NCBI RefSeq assembly: GCF_000739015.1
Contig: NZ_JPUG01000070.1
Coordinates: 124,001-188,000, forward strand
DNA from: Microvirga sp. BSC39
GTDB lineage: Bacteria > Pseudomonadota > Alphaproteobacteria > Rhizobiales > Beijerinckiaceae
Direction: 5' to 3'
Length of the DNA stretch: 64,000 nt
Shown: piece by piece, positions 1 to 8,175 of the stretch
Position numbering within the stretch: position 1 is the first letter of the stretch
How the letters are laid out: every line of letters begins with the position of its first letter
The notes under the pieces: generated by a model
What the model saw: only the letters and a program-made list of their open reading frames with translations
Database searches by the model: none
Told to the model about the DNA's origin: nothing
Position numbers and translations under genes: made by a program

Positions 1-1617
1 CATGGCGATGCGCACGCCGAGCCGGCGCAGCTGATGCAGGGTCGAGACAGTCATCTCGTTGTCCTGGAGCAGCACCGACTCGGTGATCTCCAGTTCCAGC
101 CTGTTTGGATCCAGTCCGGACTCCGCCAGGGCGCGGCTCACGCTCTGCACCAGCCCGCGGCTGCGGAATTGCACGGGCGAGAGATTGACGGCCACGTGAA
201 TGTTCCGGGGCCAGCCCGCAGCCTCCCGGCACGCCTGCTCGATGACCCAATCGCCCAAGGGCACGATGAGGCCCGTATTCTCGATGACGGGAATGAACTC
301 TCCAGGCGGAACGAGCCCACGCTCCGGATGGTGCCAGCGCAGCAGCGCCTCGAAGCCCCCGATCTCGTTGGCCTCGATGTTGATCTGAGGCTGGTAGAAA
401 AGCTCGAACTCGCCGGCTCCCATCGCCTTGCGCAGATTGACCTCCAGCGCGCGGCGAGCCTGCAGCTGGGCATCCATGTCGGGCTCGAAGAAGCGAAACG
501 TGCCTCGACCGTCGGCCTTGGCGTGATAGAGCGCCATGTCGGCATGCTTCAGGATCTGGCTCGAGGTGACAGGGCCTTGAGCCAAGGCGATGCCGATGCT
601 CGTGCCGATGAAGATCTCCTGGCCGTTGACGCTGAACGGCGCGCGCAGGGCCTCCACGATCCGCGAGGCGAGAGCCGCGCTCTCCTCGGGTCTGCGGATA
701 CCCGTCTGCAGAATGGCGAACTCGTCACCGCCGAAGCGGGAGATCAGGTTCCGCACCTGACCTTCATGCGAGGGGATGCAGTCTCGAAGACGCTCAGCAA
801 CGGCCTTGAGCAATTCGTCGCCCGTTTCGTGGCCGAAGGAATCGTTCACGTCCTTGAAGTGGTCGAGATCCAGGTAGGACACGGCGATGGTGCGCCCGTT
901 CGATCTCCTGCTCGACAGTGCTTGCTCCAGCTGGTTGCGAAGCACCACGCGGTTCGGCAGCCCCGTCAGCGCATCCTGATGGGCAAGGACATGCAACTCC
1001 TCATGGGCATGCCCGAGCAGGCGGTTGTGCCGGTTGAGGAGGATGATCAGGACGACTCCGATGAGGATCAAACTCACCGCGATGCCCGAGAAGGCCCAAT
1101 GCAGCCGGATCAGCTCCTGCTGATCCTTCTGGACGAGCGCAGCGCCATGGTTGTGCGAAGCCGATGCGAGCTGCGCGAGGGGACCTTCCAGAGGGTTCAG
1201 GATTTCGAGGGCTTCCTGTGCCGCCTCCGGCCGCTGACCGATCTCCTCGATGAGCGGCTGCACCGCCGCAAGTCTTTTCTGAAACTCGACGAGGGTCTCA
1301 CCGTGCTCCGGGCTGGTCTGCAGAAGGTCCTTGAAGCTGCCTTCATTCAGGATCTGCGCGCGCCCAAGCAGGATGTCGTAGCGCAGCCGGACTTCGTCCT
1401 GGTCGAGTTTGCTTTTGCCGCTGGCGAACTCCGCCAGCCGCTGTTCCAGCCTCATGAACTCGGATGTGGCCTGTCCCGCCTCCCAGGCTGGGTTGTAGAC
1501 GGAGATCTGCCGCAGCGCGCCTTGGCGCTGAACAACCAGCACCGAAATGTAAACGGCGGCTATCAGGAAGCCACCGATTACGAGGGCAACTACCGTTTTG
1601 AAAGTGCGCAGCGACAA
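1..1617 (-). CDS. Membrane GGDEF-EAL cyclic-di-GMP protein (3' part cut by window edge)
   Basis: Reverse-strand frame open from 1617 to the window edge; 539 residues are visible. It predicts a diguanylate cyclase/phosphodiesterase. Order: TM helix about 8-30, an extracytoplasmic region of about 140 residues, TM helix about 175-195, GGDEF domain with intact GGDEF at 296-300, and EAL domain with EAL at 423-425. The frame leaves the window inside the EAL domain, so later catalytic residues are unseen. No RxxD inhibitory site precedes GGDEF (the residues are RNLI). The start is TTG at 1617, chosen because GGAGG lies 7 nt upstream and a stop lies a little further up. It follows the exported protein at 1649-2167 after 31 bp, so the two are probably co-transcribed and the exported protein may feed the periplasmic sensor region (inference). 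Confidence 0.9.
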   Translation of the reverse strand, partial: MSLRTFKTVVALVIGGFLIAAVYISVLVVQRQGALRQISVYNPAWEAGQATSEFMRLEQRLAEFASGKSKLDQDEVRLRYDILLGRAQILNEGSFKDLLQTSPEHGETLVEFQKRLAAVQPLIEEIGQRPEAAQEALEILNPLEGPLAQLASASHNHGAALVQKDQQELIRLHWAFSGIAVSLILIGVVLIILLNRHNRLLGHAHEELHVLAHQDALTGLPNRVVLRNQLEQALSSRRSNGRTIAVSYLDLDHFKDVNDSFGHETGDELLKAVAERLRDCIPSHEGQVRNLISRFGGDEFAILQTGIRRPEESAALASRIVEALRAPFSVNGQEIFIGTSIGIALAQGPVTSSQILKHADMALYHAKADGRGTFRFFEPDMDAQLQARRALEVNLRKAMGAGEFELFYQPQINIEANEIGGFEALLRWHHPERGLVPPGEFIPVIENTGLIVPLGDWVIEQACREAAGWPRNIHVAVNLSPVQFRSRGLVQSVSRALAESGLDPNRLELEITESVLLQDNEMTVSTLHQLRRLGVRIAM

Positions 1618-1648
1618 TGGGCGGCCTCCGGACCCTGTCCGTCCCTTG

Positions 1649-2167
1649 CTATCTCACGTCGATCCGGGCGACCTGCCAAGCCGATCGGGCATAATACGTC
1701 TGGCTCTTCAGATCAGGATTGCTGTCGTAGGGATAGATGATGAACAGGGGACCCTTGTCCCGTATGGGCATGTACTCGCCGTTGCGCTTGAGGGCGAGGA
1801 TCACGTTGAACTTCCGAAAATCCTCGATCGGGATGTCGGTGGTGTAGTCGTTCAGGGCGACCACGACGACGCGCTCGCCGGTCGCGCCGACGTGCTTCAG
1901 CAGCTTGTCGAGGGAGACGCCTTCGAACGTGTTCTTGCCCTCGTGCCAAGGGGTTGTGGTCTCTATGGTGACCATGCCGAGCGCCTCGAGCATGGCTCGG
2001 TCGAACAGCGCCGTATTGTCCCGATTGGTGACGCTGATCTTTCCGGAAACCGTCAGGATGGGTCTTTCGGCCGGTGCTGGCAGGGAAGCGGCATAGGCAA
2101 CCCCCAGGGCCGCAATGAGCATAGCGAACGGCCCGAGCAAACTCGTCCTCACCTTGGCCTTCGACAT
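1649..2167 (-). CDS. Exported SUOX/molybdopterin-binding-fold protein without cysteine
   Basis: 172 residues with an N-terminal signal sequence (hydrophobic segment about 10-27 ending AYAAS). The mature part resembles the oxidoreductase molybdopterin-binding (SUOX-like) domain family: an LTVSGKI opening strand, a TPWHEGKNTFEGVSLDKLL segment, and a C-terminal stretch with PLFIIYPYD and YYARSAWQ. Catalytic members ligate molybdenum through a cysteine; this protein has no cysteine at all, so it is unlikely to be a molybdoenzyme. It is the first gene of a probable operon with the GGDEF-EAL protein, suggesting a periplasmic ligand-binding or signalling role. Function is inference; the fold assignment is from sequence pattern only. 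Confidence 0.8.
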   Translation of the reverse strand: MSKAKVRTSLLGPFAMLIAALGVAYAASLPAPAERPILTVSGKISVTNRDNTALFDRAMLEALGMVTIETTTPWHEGKNTFEGVSLDKLLKHVGATGERVVVVALNDYTTDIPIEDFRKFNVILALKRNGEYMPIRDKGPLFIIYPYDSNPDLKSQTYYARSAWQVARIDVR

Positions 2168-2372
2168 GGAAGTCCCCTACGGAAAAGTAATGGATGCTAC
2201 AGAACACAAAAAACTGAGCGAAGTCTTACATAACTCCGTACGGGAGGCAAAATAAAACGCAAAACAATGTTACACTTTATAAGATACTACTTCCCATCGG
2301 CATGACCTCTTTAGCAGATCGAGCGCAGAACGCTTGAGGCGCAATGCCGCAAAGGAAGCTTCGATCAAAGAG
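2168..2372. other. AT-richer intergenic region, no gene seen
   Basis: This stretch is clearly lower in GC than its surroundings, especially about 2190-2300, and lies upstream of the reverse-strand SUOX-fold gene, so it probably carries that gene's promoter. Short open frames here have no recognisable domain and no convincing ribosome-binding site. Confidence 0.4.
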
Positions 2373-2402
2373 AAAACCGCCCCGCACGGCGGTGCAGGGC
2401 GG
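2373..2402 (-). terminator. Rho-independent terminator after the dioxygenase gene
   Basis: On the reverse strand a stem CCGCCC-t-GCAC closes on GTGC-g-GGGCGG around a 4-nt loop and is followed by TTTTCTCTTT. It lies downstream of the dioxygenase gene ending at 2572 and reads in its direction. Confidence 0.7.
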
Positions 2403-2442
2403 CTTGGGACAATGCGATAAGCGGAAGAGGCTGGCTTCAAGA

Positions 2443-2575
2443 TCATCGTGCGAAAAGTGGACCCGGTTTTTCGCTGACGCGGCGCTCCGGGTCGCGCCAA
2501 ACGATGCTCTCCCTTATGGAGGAAGCATCGGACGGACCCCAAAAGTGTAAATCCGCTTTCGGGCCGATGCTCTAG
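2443..2575 (+). repeat. Intergenic repeat family 1, copy A
   Basis: Contains AAAAGTGGACCCGGTTTTT, GATGCTCTC, AAGCATCGGA and CCCCAAAAGTG in the same order as copies at 37010-37120 and 37831-37939 and, inverted, 33947-34047. It overlaps the stop codon of the dioxygenase gene by a few bases. It looks like a miniature palindromic intergenic element; no coding function is seen. Confidence 0.7.
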
Positions 2576-3510
2576 AGAGGCTTGAGACCCGCTTCGATCT
2601 CAGCCCGGCGCTGCTCAAGGAACGGCGGCAGGGCGAGGCGCTCGCCGAGCTTGTCCATGGGCTCGTCGGTGGCAAAGCCCGGACCGTCGGTGGCGATCTC
2701 GAACAGGATGCCGTTCGGCTCGCGGAAATAGAGGCTCTGGAAGTAGTAGCGGTCGACCGGGCCGCTCGACGGCGCGCGCAGGGATTGCAGGCGCTCCCAG
2801 CATTCCTGATAGGTCCGCTCGTCCGGCGTTCGGAAGGCCACGTGGTGGACGCCGCCTGCGCCCGGACGGGCCGGTGCAAGACCCGGCTCCACGGCCACAT
2901 GCAGTTCCGCACCGGCGCCACCCTGGCCCATCTCGAACACGTGGACCGGCGTGTCGCCGACGCGATATTCCCGGACCGCCCGCATGTCCATGGCATCGGT
3001 CAGGACGCGGGCCGTGCGTTCCAGCTTCGGCACGCTGATCCGGATCGGACCCAGGCCCCGGATCTGGTGCTCGGCCGGCACGGGGCTGCGCTCCCACGGA
3101 TGAGCCTCGCCCTGCCCGCCATCGTCGACGAGGCTCAGGCGCTGGCCTTCGAAATCCTCGAAATCGAGGGAGAGCCGGCCGTCGCGCTCGACGATCTCGT
3201 CGCTGCGCACATGGAGGCTGTCGAAGCGGTCCTTCCACCAGGCGAGAGCCTTCTCGCCGTTCACGCGCAGGGCCGTCTGCGCGATGCTGTGGGTGCCGCG
3301 CCGCTCGCGGTCCACCGGCCAGTCGAAGAAGGTGATGTCCGTGCCGGGAGAGGCCTTCGCATCCGCATAGAACAGGTGGTAGGCGCTCACGTCGTCCTGG
3401 TTGACCGTCTTCTTCACGAGGCGCAGGCCGAGCGTCTGGGTGTAGAAGGCGTGGTTGCCGCGCGCATCCGCCGTGACGGCGGTCAGATGGTGGATTCCGG
3501 TCAGCTTCAT
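2572..3510 (-). CDS. VOC-family ring-cleaving dioxygenase / glyoxalase-like protein
   Basis: 312 residues, the usual size for the MhqO/LinE/PcpA-like group of two-module vicinal-oxygen-chelate enzymes that cleave hydroquinone-type or catechol rings with Fe(II). The N-terminal module begins MKLTGIHHLTAVT; the C-terminal module has GGVHHVAFRT and a GILFEIATD strand. These carry the expected His/His/Glu metal ligands. The start at 3510 is preceded by GGAGAG four bases upstream; the frame is open further upstream but that part has no domain character. It lies 139 bp after the M20 hydrolase on the same strand. The exact substrate cannot be read from the sequence; a glyoxalase or thiol-transfer role is the alternative. 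Confidence 0.88.
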   Translation of the reverse strand: MKLTGIHHLTAVTADARGNHAFYTQTLGLRLVKKTVNQDDVSAYHLFYADAKASPGTDITFFDWPVDRERRGTHSIAQTALRVNGEKALAWWKDRFDSLHVRSDEIVERDGRLSLDFEDFEGQRLSLVDDGGQGEAHPWERSPVPAEHQIRGLGPIRISVPKLERTARVLTDAMDMRAVREYRVGDTPVHVFEMGQGGAGAELHVAVEPGLAPARPGAGGVHHVAFRTPDERTYQECWERLQSLRAPSSGPVDRYYFQSLYFREPNGILFEIATDGPGFATDEPMDKLGERLALPPFLEQRRAEIEAGLKPL

Positions 3511-3649
3511 GTCGCTCTCCATTCCTGAGAGCGTAGATAAGCCGGCATCGCTGCCGGGACGAGTCCTCGATAGCCAAGGTAACTTTGCTGAAATGCAAAA
3601 CGCCCCAGCTTGGGGCCGGAGCGCTTGCAGGGTCGAACGCTTCTGAGCC

Positions 3650-5086
3650 TCAGGCGGCCTTCGCGCGCAGATCGTCCGGCGTGACGTCGTCCGGGATCGG
3701 GCAGCGATAGGTCCGGCCGCCGGTGCGCTCGCGCAGTTCCGCCTTGGCGCGGGCGACGAGGTCCGGGTTGCGCAGGACATCGGCAGCGGTGGCCGCCATG
3801 GCTTTTGCCGCGAGCACCATGCCCTTGTGAGCGGCGGGCAGATTGCCCTGCGTGACGAGCTGCCAGGTGTGGAACGGCGTTCCGATGGCGAAGCATGCGG
3901 TGTGGCACTGCACCGTGGGCACGATCCAGCTCACGTCGCCCACGTCGGTGGTGCCCATCATCACCTCCTCGCGGGTCGGCATCGAGAGCACGCCGTCATG
4001 CAGCACCTTGGTCTTCAGCGAGAGATCGTACGGCTTCACGCTCGCGAGGATCTCCTCCTCGGTGAGTGCCGATTTCTGGAGCTTGCCCGCGAAGGCGAGA
4101 TCGGACTCATCGAAGGCAGGCGGGCCGAGGCGGCGCATGTTCTCGTACATGGCCTCCTGCAGCGCCTTGTTGGGCACGACGTTCGAGGTCGCGTCCGTGA
4201 TCTGCACCGACACCGAGGTCTCCGTCATCAGCGCGGCGCCTTCGGCGATCTTCTTCACGCGCTCGAACAGGCGCTCCGCGTCGGGCAGGTGCGGCGAGCG
4301 CACGAGATAGAGCGATTCGGCGTAGGCCTGCACCACGTTGGGCGCATCGCCGCCGGTGTTGGTGATGGCGTAATGCACGCGGGCATCGGAGGGCATGTGC
4401 TCGCGCATGTAGTTCACGCCCACGTTCATCAGCTCCACCGCATCGAGCGCCGAGCGGCCCACATGGGGCGAGGCCGCCGCGTGCGCCGCCCGGCCCCTGA
4501 AGCGGAAATAGGCCTGGATGCAGGCGAGCGACGAGGTGGTCGAGACCTCGTTGACCACGTTCGGATGCCAGCAGAAGGCGGCATCGAGATCGTCGAACAG
4601 GCCTGCACGGGCCATGAAGGTCTTGCCGGACCCGCTCTCCTCAGCCGGGCAGCCGTAATAGCGCACGGTGCCGGCGATGCCCTCGGCCTCCAGCGCATCC
4701 CTGAGGGCAACCGCCGCCAAGGCGGATCCTGCGCCGAGCAGGTTGTGGCCGCAGCCATGACCGGGCGCGCCTCTGACCGTCGGCTTGTGCTCGGCGACGC
4801 CGGAGACCTGCGCGAGATCCGGCAGGGCATCGAACTCGCCGAGGATCCCGACGACGGGACCGCCCGAGCCCCACTCGGCCACGAAGGCGGTGGCCATGCC
4901 GCCGACATTCGGCGTGATGCGGAAGCCCTCGCGCTCCAGCATGGCGATCTGCTCGGCGACCGACTGGTGCTCTTCGAATGCGAGTTCCGGCACGGCCCAG
5001 ATGCGGTCGCTCAAGGCGCAGTAATCCTCGGCTTTGGCATCGACGTGACGGGCAATGACATCAAGGCTCAGGCGGTCGTTATGCAT
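3650..5086 (-). CDS. M20-family amidohydrolase, AbgB-like
   Basis: 478 residues, matching the AbgB (p-aminobenzoyl-glutamate hydrolase subunit B) and indole-acetyl-amino-acid hydrolase type of M20 peptidases. Visible motifs: GEFDALPD, GAPGHGCGHN with metal-binding His, CPAEESGSGK containing the catalytic/metal Glu pair, and FRGRAAHAAASP at the start of the lid/dimerisation domain. The enzyme is expected to hydrolyse an amide bond to an amino acid in the cytoplasm using two metal ions. No signal peptide. It precedes the ring-cleaving dioxygenase on the same strand, which would fit processing of an aromatic amide followed by ring chemistry, but this coupling is inference. Confidence 0.88.
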   Translation of the reverse strand: MHNDRLSLDVIARHVDAKAEDYCALSDRIWAVPELAFEEHQSVAEQIAMLEREGFRITPNVGGMATAFVAEWGSGGPVVGILGEFDALPDLAQVSGVAEHKPTVRGAPGHGCGHNLLGAGSALAAVALRDALEAEGIAGTVRYYGCPAEESGSGKTFMARAGLFDDLDAAFCWHPNVVNEVSTTSSLACIQAYFRFRGRAAHAAASPHVGRSALDAVELMNVGVNYMREHMPSDARVHYAITNTGGDAPNVVQAYAESLYLVRSPHLPDAERLFERVKKIAEGAALMTETSVSVQITDATSNVVPNKALQEAMYENMRRLGPPAFDESDLAFAGKLQKSALTEEEILASVKPYDLSLKTKVLHDGVLSMPTREEVMMGTTDVGDVSWIVPTVQCHTACFAIGTPFHTWQLVTQGNLPAAHKGMVLAAKAMAATAADVLRNPDLVARAKAELRERTGGRTYRCPIPDDVTPDDLRAKAA

Positions 5087-5182
5087 GGTGTGATGAAATC
5101 TCGGAATGGTGGGAATGACGCGACCTTACTCAGGATCCAGACAGGGTGAAAGGGAGACGTTTCTGGCCGTGTTTCCCTCCTT

Positions 5183-5270
5183 CGTCATCACCGGCCTTGT
5201 GCCGGTGATCCCGATCCGATGAGACGCGGCACTTTTCCTATCGGGATGGCCGGGACAAGCCCGGCCATGA
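5183..5270. repeat. GC-palindrome intergenic unit (family 2)
   Basis: Two back-to-back hairpins: CATCACCGG-cctt-gtgCCGGTGAT and ATGGCCGGG-acaag-CCCGGCCATGAC, framed by GTCAT and ATGAC. It lies in the 242-bp gap between the M20 hydrolase and the ABC exporter. Similar units occur at 13062, 16970, 20089, 21456, 26967 and 28818. Confidence 0.65.
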
Positions 5271-5328
5271 CGTGGTGGATGTCATCCCCTCGCTCCGCTC
5301 GCCGGGGATGACACGTGAGCCAGCCCCC

Positions 5329-7182
5329 TCACACCCTCTCATCCTTGCTCTCCCGGCGCGGCGTAAGGAAGCCGCCGGACTGGCGCGACCAGAGGCCGGC
5401 ATAGAGGCCGCCGTTCCCGAGAAGCTCCTCGTGGGTGCCCTCCTCGACGATGCGGGCCTCGTCCATGACGATGAGGCGGTCCATGAGCTGCAGGGTCGAG
5501 AGACGATGCGCGATGGCGATCACCGTCTTGCCCTCCATCAGCGTGGCAAGCGACTCCTGGATCGCCGCCTCGACCTCGGAATCGAGCGCCGAGGTGGCCT
5601 CATCCAGGATCAGGATCGGCGCGTCCTTCAGGATCACGCGGGCGATGGCGATGCGCTGCCTCTGGCCGCCGGACAGCTTCACGCCGCGCTCGCCCACATG
5701 GGCATCGAAGCCGCGCCGGCCGCGCCCGTCGACGAGGCGCTCGATGAAGTCGGTGGCGTGAGCCTGGCGCGCGGCCTCGCGCATGGCCTCCTCGCTGGCA
5801 TCGGGCCGCCCGTAGAGGATGTTCTCGCGGATCGAGCGGTGCAGCAGCGACGTGTCCTGCGTCACTACGGAGATTTTTCCGCGCAGGCTTTCCTCCTGCA
5901 CGTCGGCGATGTCCTGCCCGTCGATGAGGATGCGGCCTTCCTGCGGCACGAAGAACCGCAGGAGCAGGTTGACCAGCGTGGTCTTGCCGACGCCGGAGCG
6001 GCCCACCAGCCCGATCTTCTCGCCGGGCCTCAAGGTGAGGTCGAGCCGCTCGATCACCGTATCGCCCTCGCCGTAGGAGAAGGTGACATCCTCGAAGCGG
6101 ATTTCTCCGCGCGGCACGTTCAGAGGCTTGGCCGTCGGCTTGTCCTGCATGGTGAGCGGGCGCGAGATCGTCTTCATGCCCTCCTGCACCGTGCCCAGGT
6201 TCTCGAAGATGCCCATGACCTCGAAGGCCACCCAGCCCGACATGGAGACGATCTGCGTGGAAAGCAGCAGCGCCGTGGTCATGGTGCCGGCATCGACCCG
6301 GTTGGCGCTGAAGAGCCACACGGCCACAGCCCCGGTGGCGACCAGGAAGATCGCGTTCAGAATGGTCAGCCCCGCCACGTAGAGCGTGTTGATGCGCTGC
6401 TGGCTCATGAAGGCATCGTTGAGCCTATGATAGCCCTCGCTGATGTATTCGTCCTCGTCCTTGCGGCGACCGAACAGCTTCACCGTCATGATGTTGGTGA
6501 AGCTGTCCACCACCTTGCCGGTGACGGCGGAGCGCGCCTCGCTCGACACGCGCGAGCGGGTCTGGATACGCGGCACGGAAACGCCGAGCAGCGTGGCATA
6601 GAGCACGAACCATCCGGCCATGGGGACGGCGAGGCGCCAGTCCTGCGTGCCGAGAAGACCGATGGAGGCCGCGCCGAAAATCAGGATCTGCCAGACGGCG
6701 CGGGCGACGGAGAGAACCGTTTCGCGCAAGGGACGGCCCGTCTGCAGCACCCGGTTGGCGATGCGGCCGGCAAAATCCTCCTGGAAGAACCCCAGGGGCT
6801 GGCGCACCACGTGCCAGTAGTTCTGCCAATGCACCATCGTGGTGAAGGAAACGGCGAGCGAATGGTTGACCAGCAGCCGGAACAGGATCGTGCCCACGGG
6901 CCGCACCAGCAGGATGATCGCCGCCATGGCGATCAGCAGCGGCCCGGCCTCCCGAAAAATGCCTTCCGGCGAGGTGGTCGAGAGGGCGTTCACCAGACGA
7001 CCGATGAGCCAGGGGACGAGCGCCTCGACGACGGCGAGCACGAAGCCCAGGGCGAAGAGCACGATGAACAGGCCCTTCGCCTGCCGGATGAAATGCCAGT
7101 AGAAGCCCCAGAGCGTATCCGGCGGCGATTCCTCCGGCGGCTTCTTCCTGAAATCGATGCGGGTCTCGAAAAAGCGGAACAT
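5329..7182 (-). CDS. ABC exporter, fused permease and ATPase
   Basis: 617 residues with six predicted membrane helices in the first ~330 residues and a C-terminal nucleotide-binding domain. The ATPase motifs are intact: GRSGVGKTT (Walker A), VVTQDTSLL (Q-loop), LSGGQRQRIAIAR (signature), ILILDEATSALDS (Walker B/D-loop) and IAHRLST (H-loop). This is a homodimer-type half transporter of the MsbA/multidrug exporter class in the inner membrane; the substrate is unknown. ATG at 7182 is preferred over the adjacent GTG at 7185. It appears to be monocistronic, with a palindromic repeat downstream. Confidence 0.92.
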   Translation of the reverse strand: MFRFFETRIDFRKKPPEESPPDTLWGFYWHFIRQAKGLFIVLFALGFVLAVVEALVPWLIGRLVNALSTTSPEGIFREAGPLLIAMAAIILLVRPVGTILFRLLVNHSLAVSFTTMVHWQNYWHVVRQPLGFFQEDFAGRIANRVLQTGRPLRETVLSVARAVWQILIFGAASIGLLGTQDWRLAVPMAGWFVLYATLLGVSVPRIQTRSRVSSEARSAVTGKVVDSFTNIMTVKLFGRRKDEDEYISEGYHRLNDAFMSQQRINTLYVAGLTILNAIFLVATGAVAVWLFSANRVDAGTMTTALLLSTQIVSMSGWVAFEVMGIFENLGTVQEGMKTISRPLTMQDKPTAKPLNVPRGEIRFEDVTFSYGEGDTVIERLDLTLRPGEKIGLVGRSGVGKTTLVNLLLRFFVPQEGRILIDGQDIADVQEESLRGKISVVTQDTSLLHRSIRENILYGRPDASEEAMREAARQAHATDFIERLVDGRGRRGFDAHVGERGVKLSGGQRQRIAIARVILKDAPILILDEATSALDSEVEAAIQESLATLMEGKTVIAIAHRLSTLQLMDRLIVMDEARIVEEGTHEELLGNGGLYAGLWSRQSGGFLTPRRESKDERV

Positions 7183-7404
7183 CACGGCCTGCGTACGTTT
7201 GAGCCCGAATCAAACGGGCCAGCGGCCGGAATAATGCAACATTCTTTGGCTTGAGGGTGGCAATCGCGGCAAGTTGAAGATCCGTACCGACGGGTCAGGT
7301 TCCCCTGGCTGATGGTTGCCTCACTCGCCCCTGCTCCTATGAGGAAGGCTCCCACGGCAGGCGTTGCTCATCGGATCTGAGGCGCCTTGAAGGCCAGTAA
7401 ACGA

Positions 7405-8169
7405 ATGTCGCTGAACCACTCCTTCATCATTGATCTTGCAGGTCGCTACCTCCCGCCTCCGGGCAGGTTCCTCGACTTCGGCTGCGGGACTGCCGATTTG
7501 GCTGCTCTCGCGGTCGACCATGGGTATGATGCCTATGGGGTGGATACGTTCCTGGGGGTGGGCGACAGCTCGGAGAACCTGACAATCGCCACCGGAAGGA
7601 TCGGCTCCCGCGCCATTGCCATCGATCCGAACAAGCCGATGCCCTTCGCGGATGGCTTCTTCGATATCGTGGCGTCCAACCAGGTCTTCGAGCATGTGTC
7701 CGAGTTGGATGGTATCTGCCGCGAGATTGCTCGTGTGACCCGGCCGGGAGGCTTCCTGCTGGCGCTGATGCCGACCTCGGAAGTCCTGTGGGAGGATCAC
7801 CTGAAGATGCCGTGGGTGCATCGGCTCCCCGTCGGGTCGGAACGGCAGCGCATGCTCTTAAAGGCGTTTCGCCGGATGGGCTTCGGCACGGCCCGACAGG
7901 CATCCGACGATGAATGGCTCAACAGGGCAGACGCGATCCTGCGTGGGGAGGTATTCCATCGCCCGGTCAGCGAGTACGTCTCCGCTTTCAGCAAGCATTT
8001 CCGGCTGCTCGCCGAGGATGAACCTGCATGGGCGCGCTACCGAATCAAGCGTCATCCGCTCCTCAAGCGCGGCTTTGCCTTTGCGGAATTGCCCGGCACC
8101 GACAGCCTTATGCGGCAAGCCGTGCGCCGGGCGGCGGGAGCCGTTCTCGTGCTGCAACGCCTGCCCTAG
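7405..8169 (+). CDS. Class I SAM-dependent methyltransferase
   Basis: 254 residues from ATG 7405; a TTG at 7387 with GAGG close upstream is a plausible longer start. The SAM-binding motif I is LDFGCGTADLAA, followed by an acidic VDTF loop, a DGFFDIVASNQVFEHV motif and a post-motif VTRPGGFLLALMP, the pattern of the Methyltransf_11 family. The C-terminal half is rich in aromatic and basic residues with no second domain recognised. The substrate is unknown. It lies between divergent or opposite-strand genes, so the context does not help. Confidence 0.85.
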   Translation: MSLNHSFIIDLAGRYLPPPGRFLDFGCGTADLAALAVDHGYDAYGVDTFLGVGDSSENLTIATGRIGSRAIAIDPNKPMPFADGFFDIVASNQVFEHVSELDGICREIARVTRPGGFLLALMPTSEVLWEDHLKMPWVHRLPVGSERQRMLLKAFRRMGFGTARQASDDEWLNRADAILRGEVFHRPVSEYVSAFSKHFRLLAEDEPAWARYRIKRHPLLKRGFAFAELPGTDSLMRQAVRRAAGAVLVLQRLP

Positions 8170-8175
8170 CGAACC

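Noticed and set aside
2344..2550. 68-codon forward frame and a 90-codon reverse frame in the 2.3-2.5 kb gap
   Set aside because: They cross the terminator hairpin and the family-1 repeat and have no domain or ribosome site.
5272..7254. Long forward frame opposite the ABC exporter
   Set aside because: The reverse frame carries complete ABC motifs; the forward frame is a GC-driven shadow.
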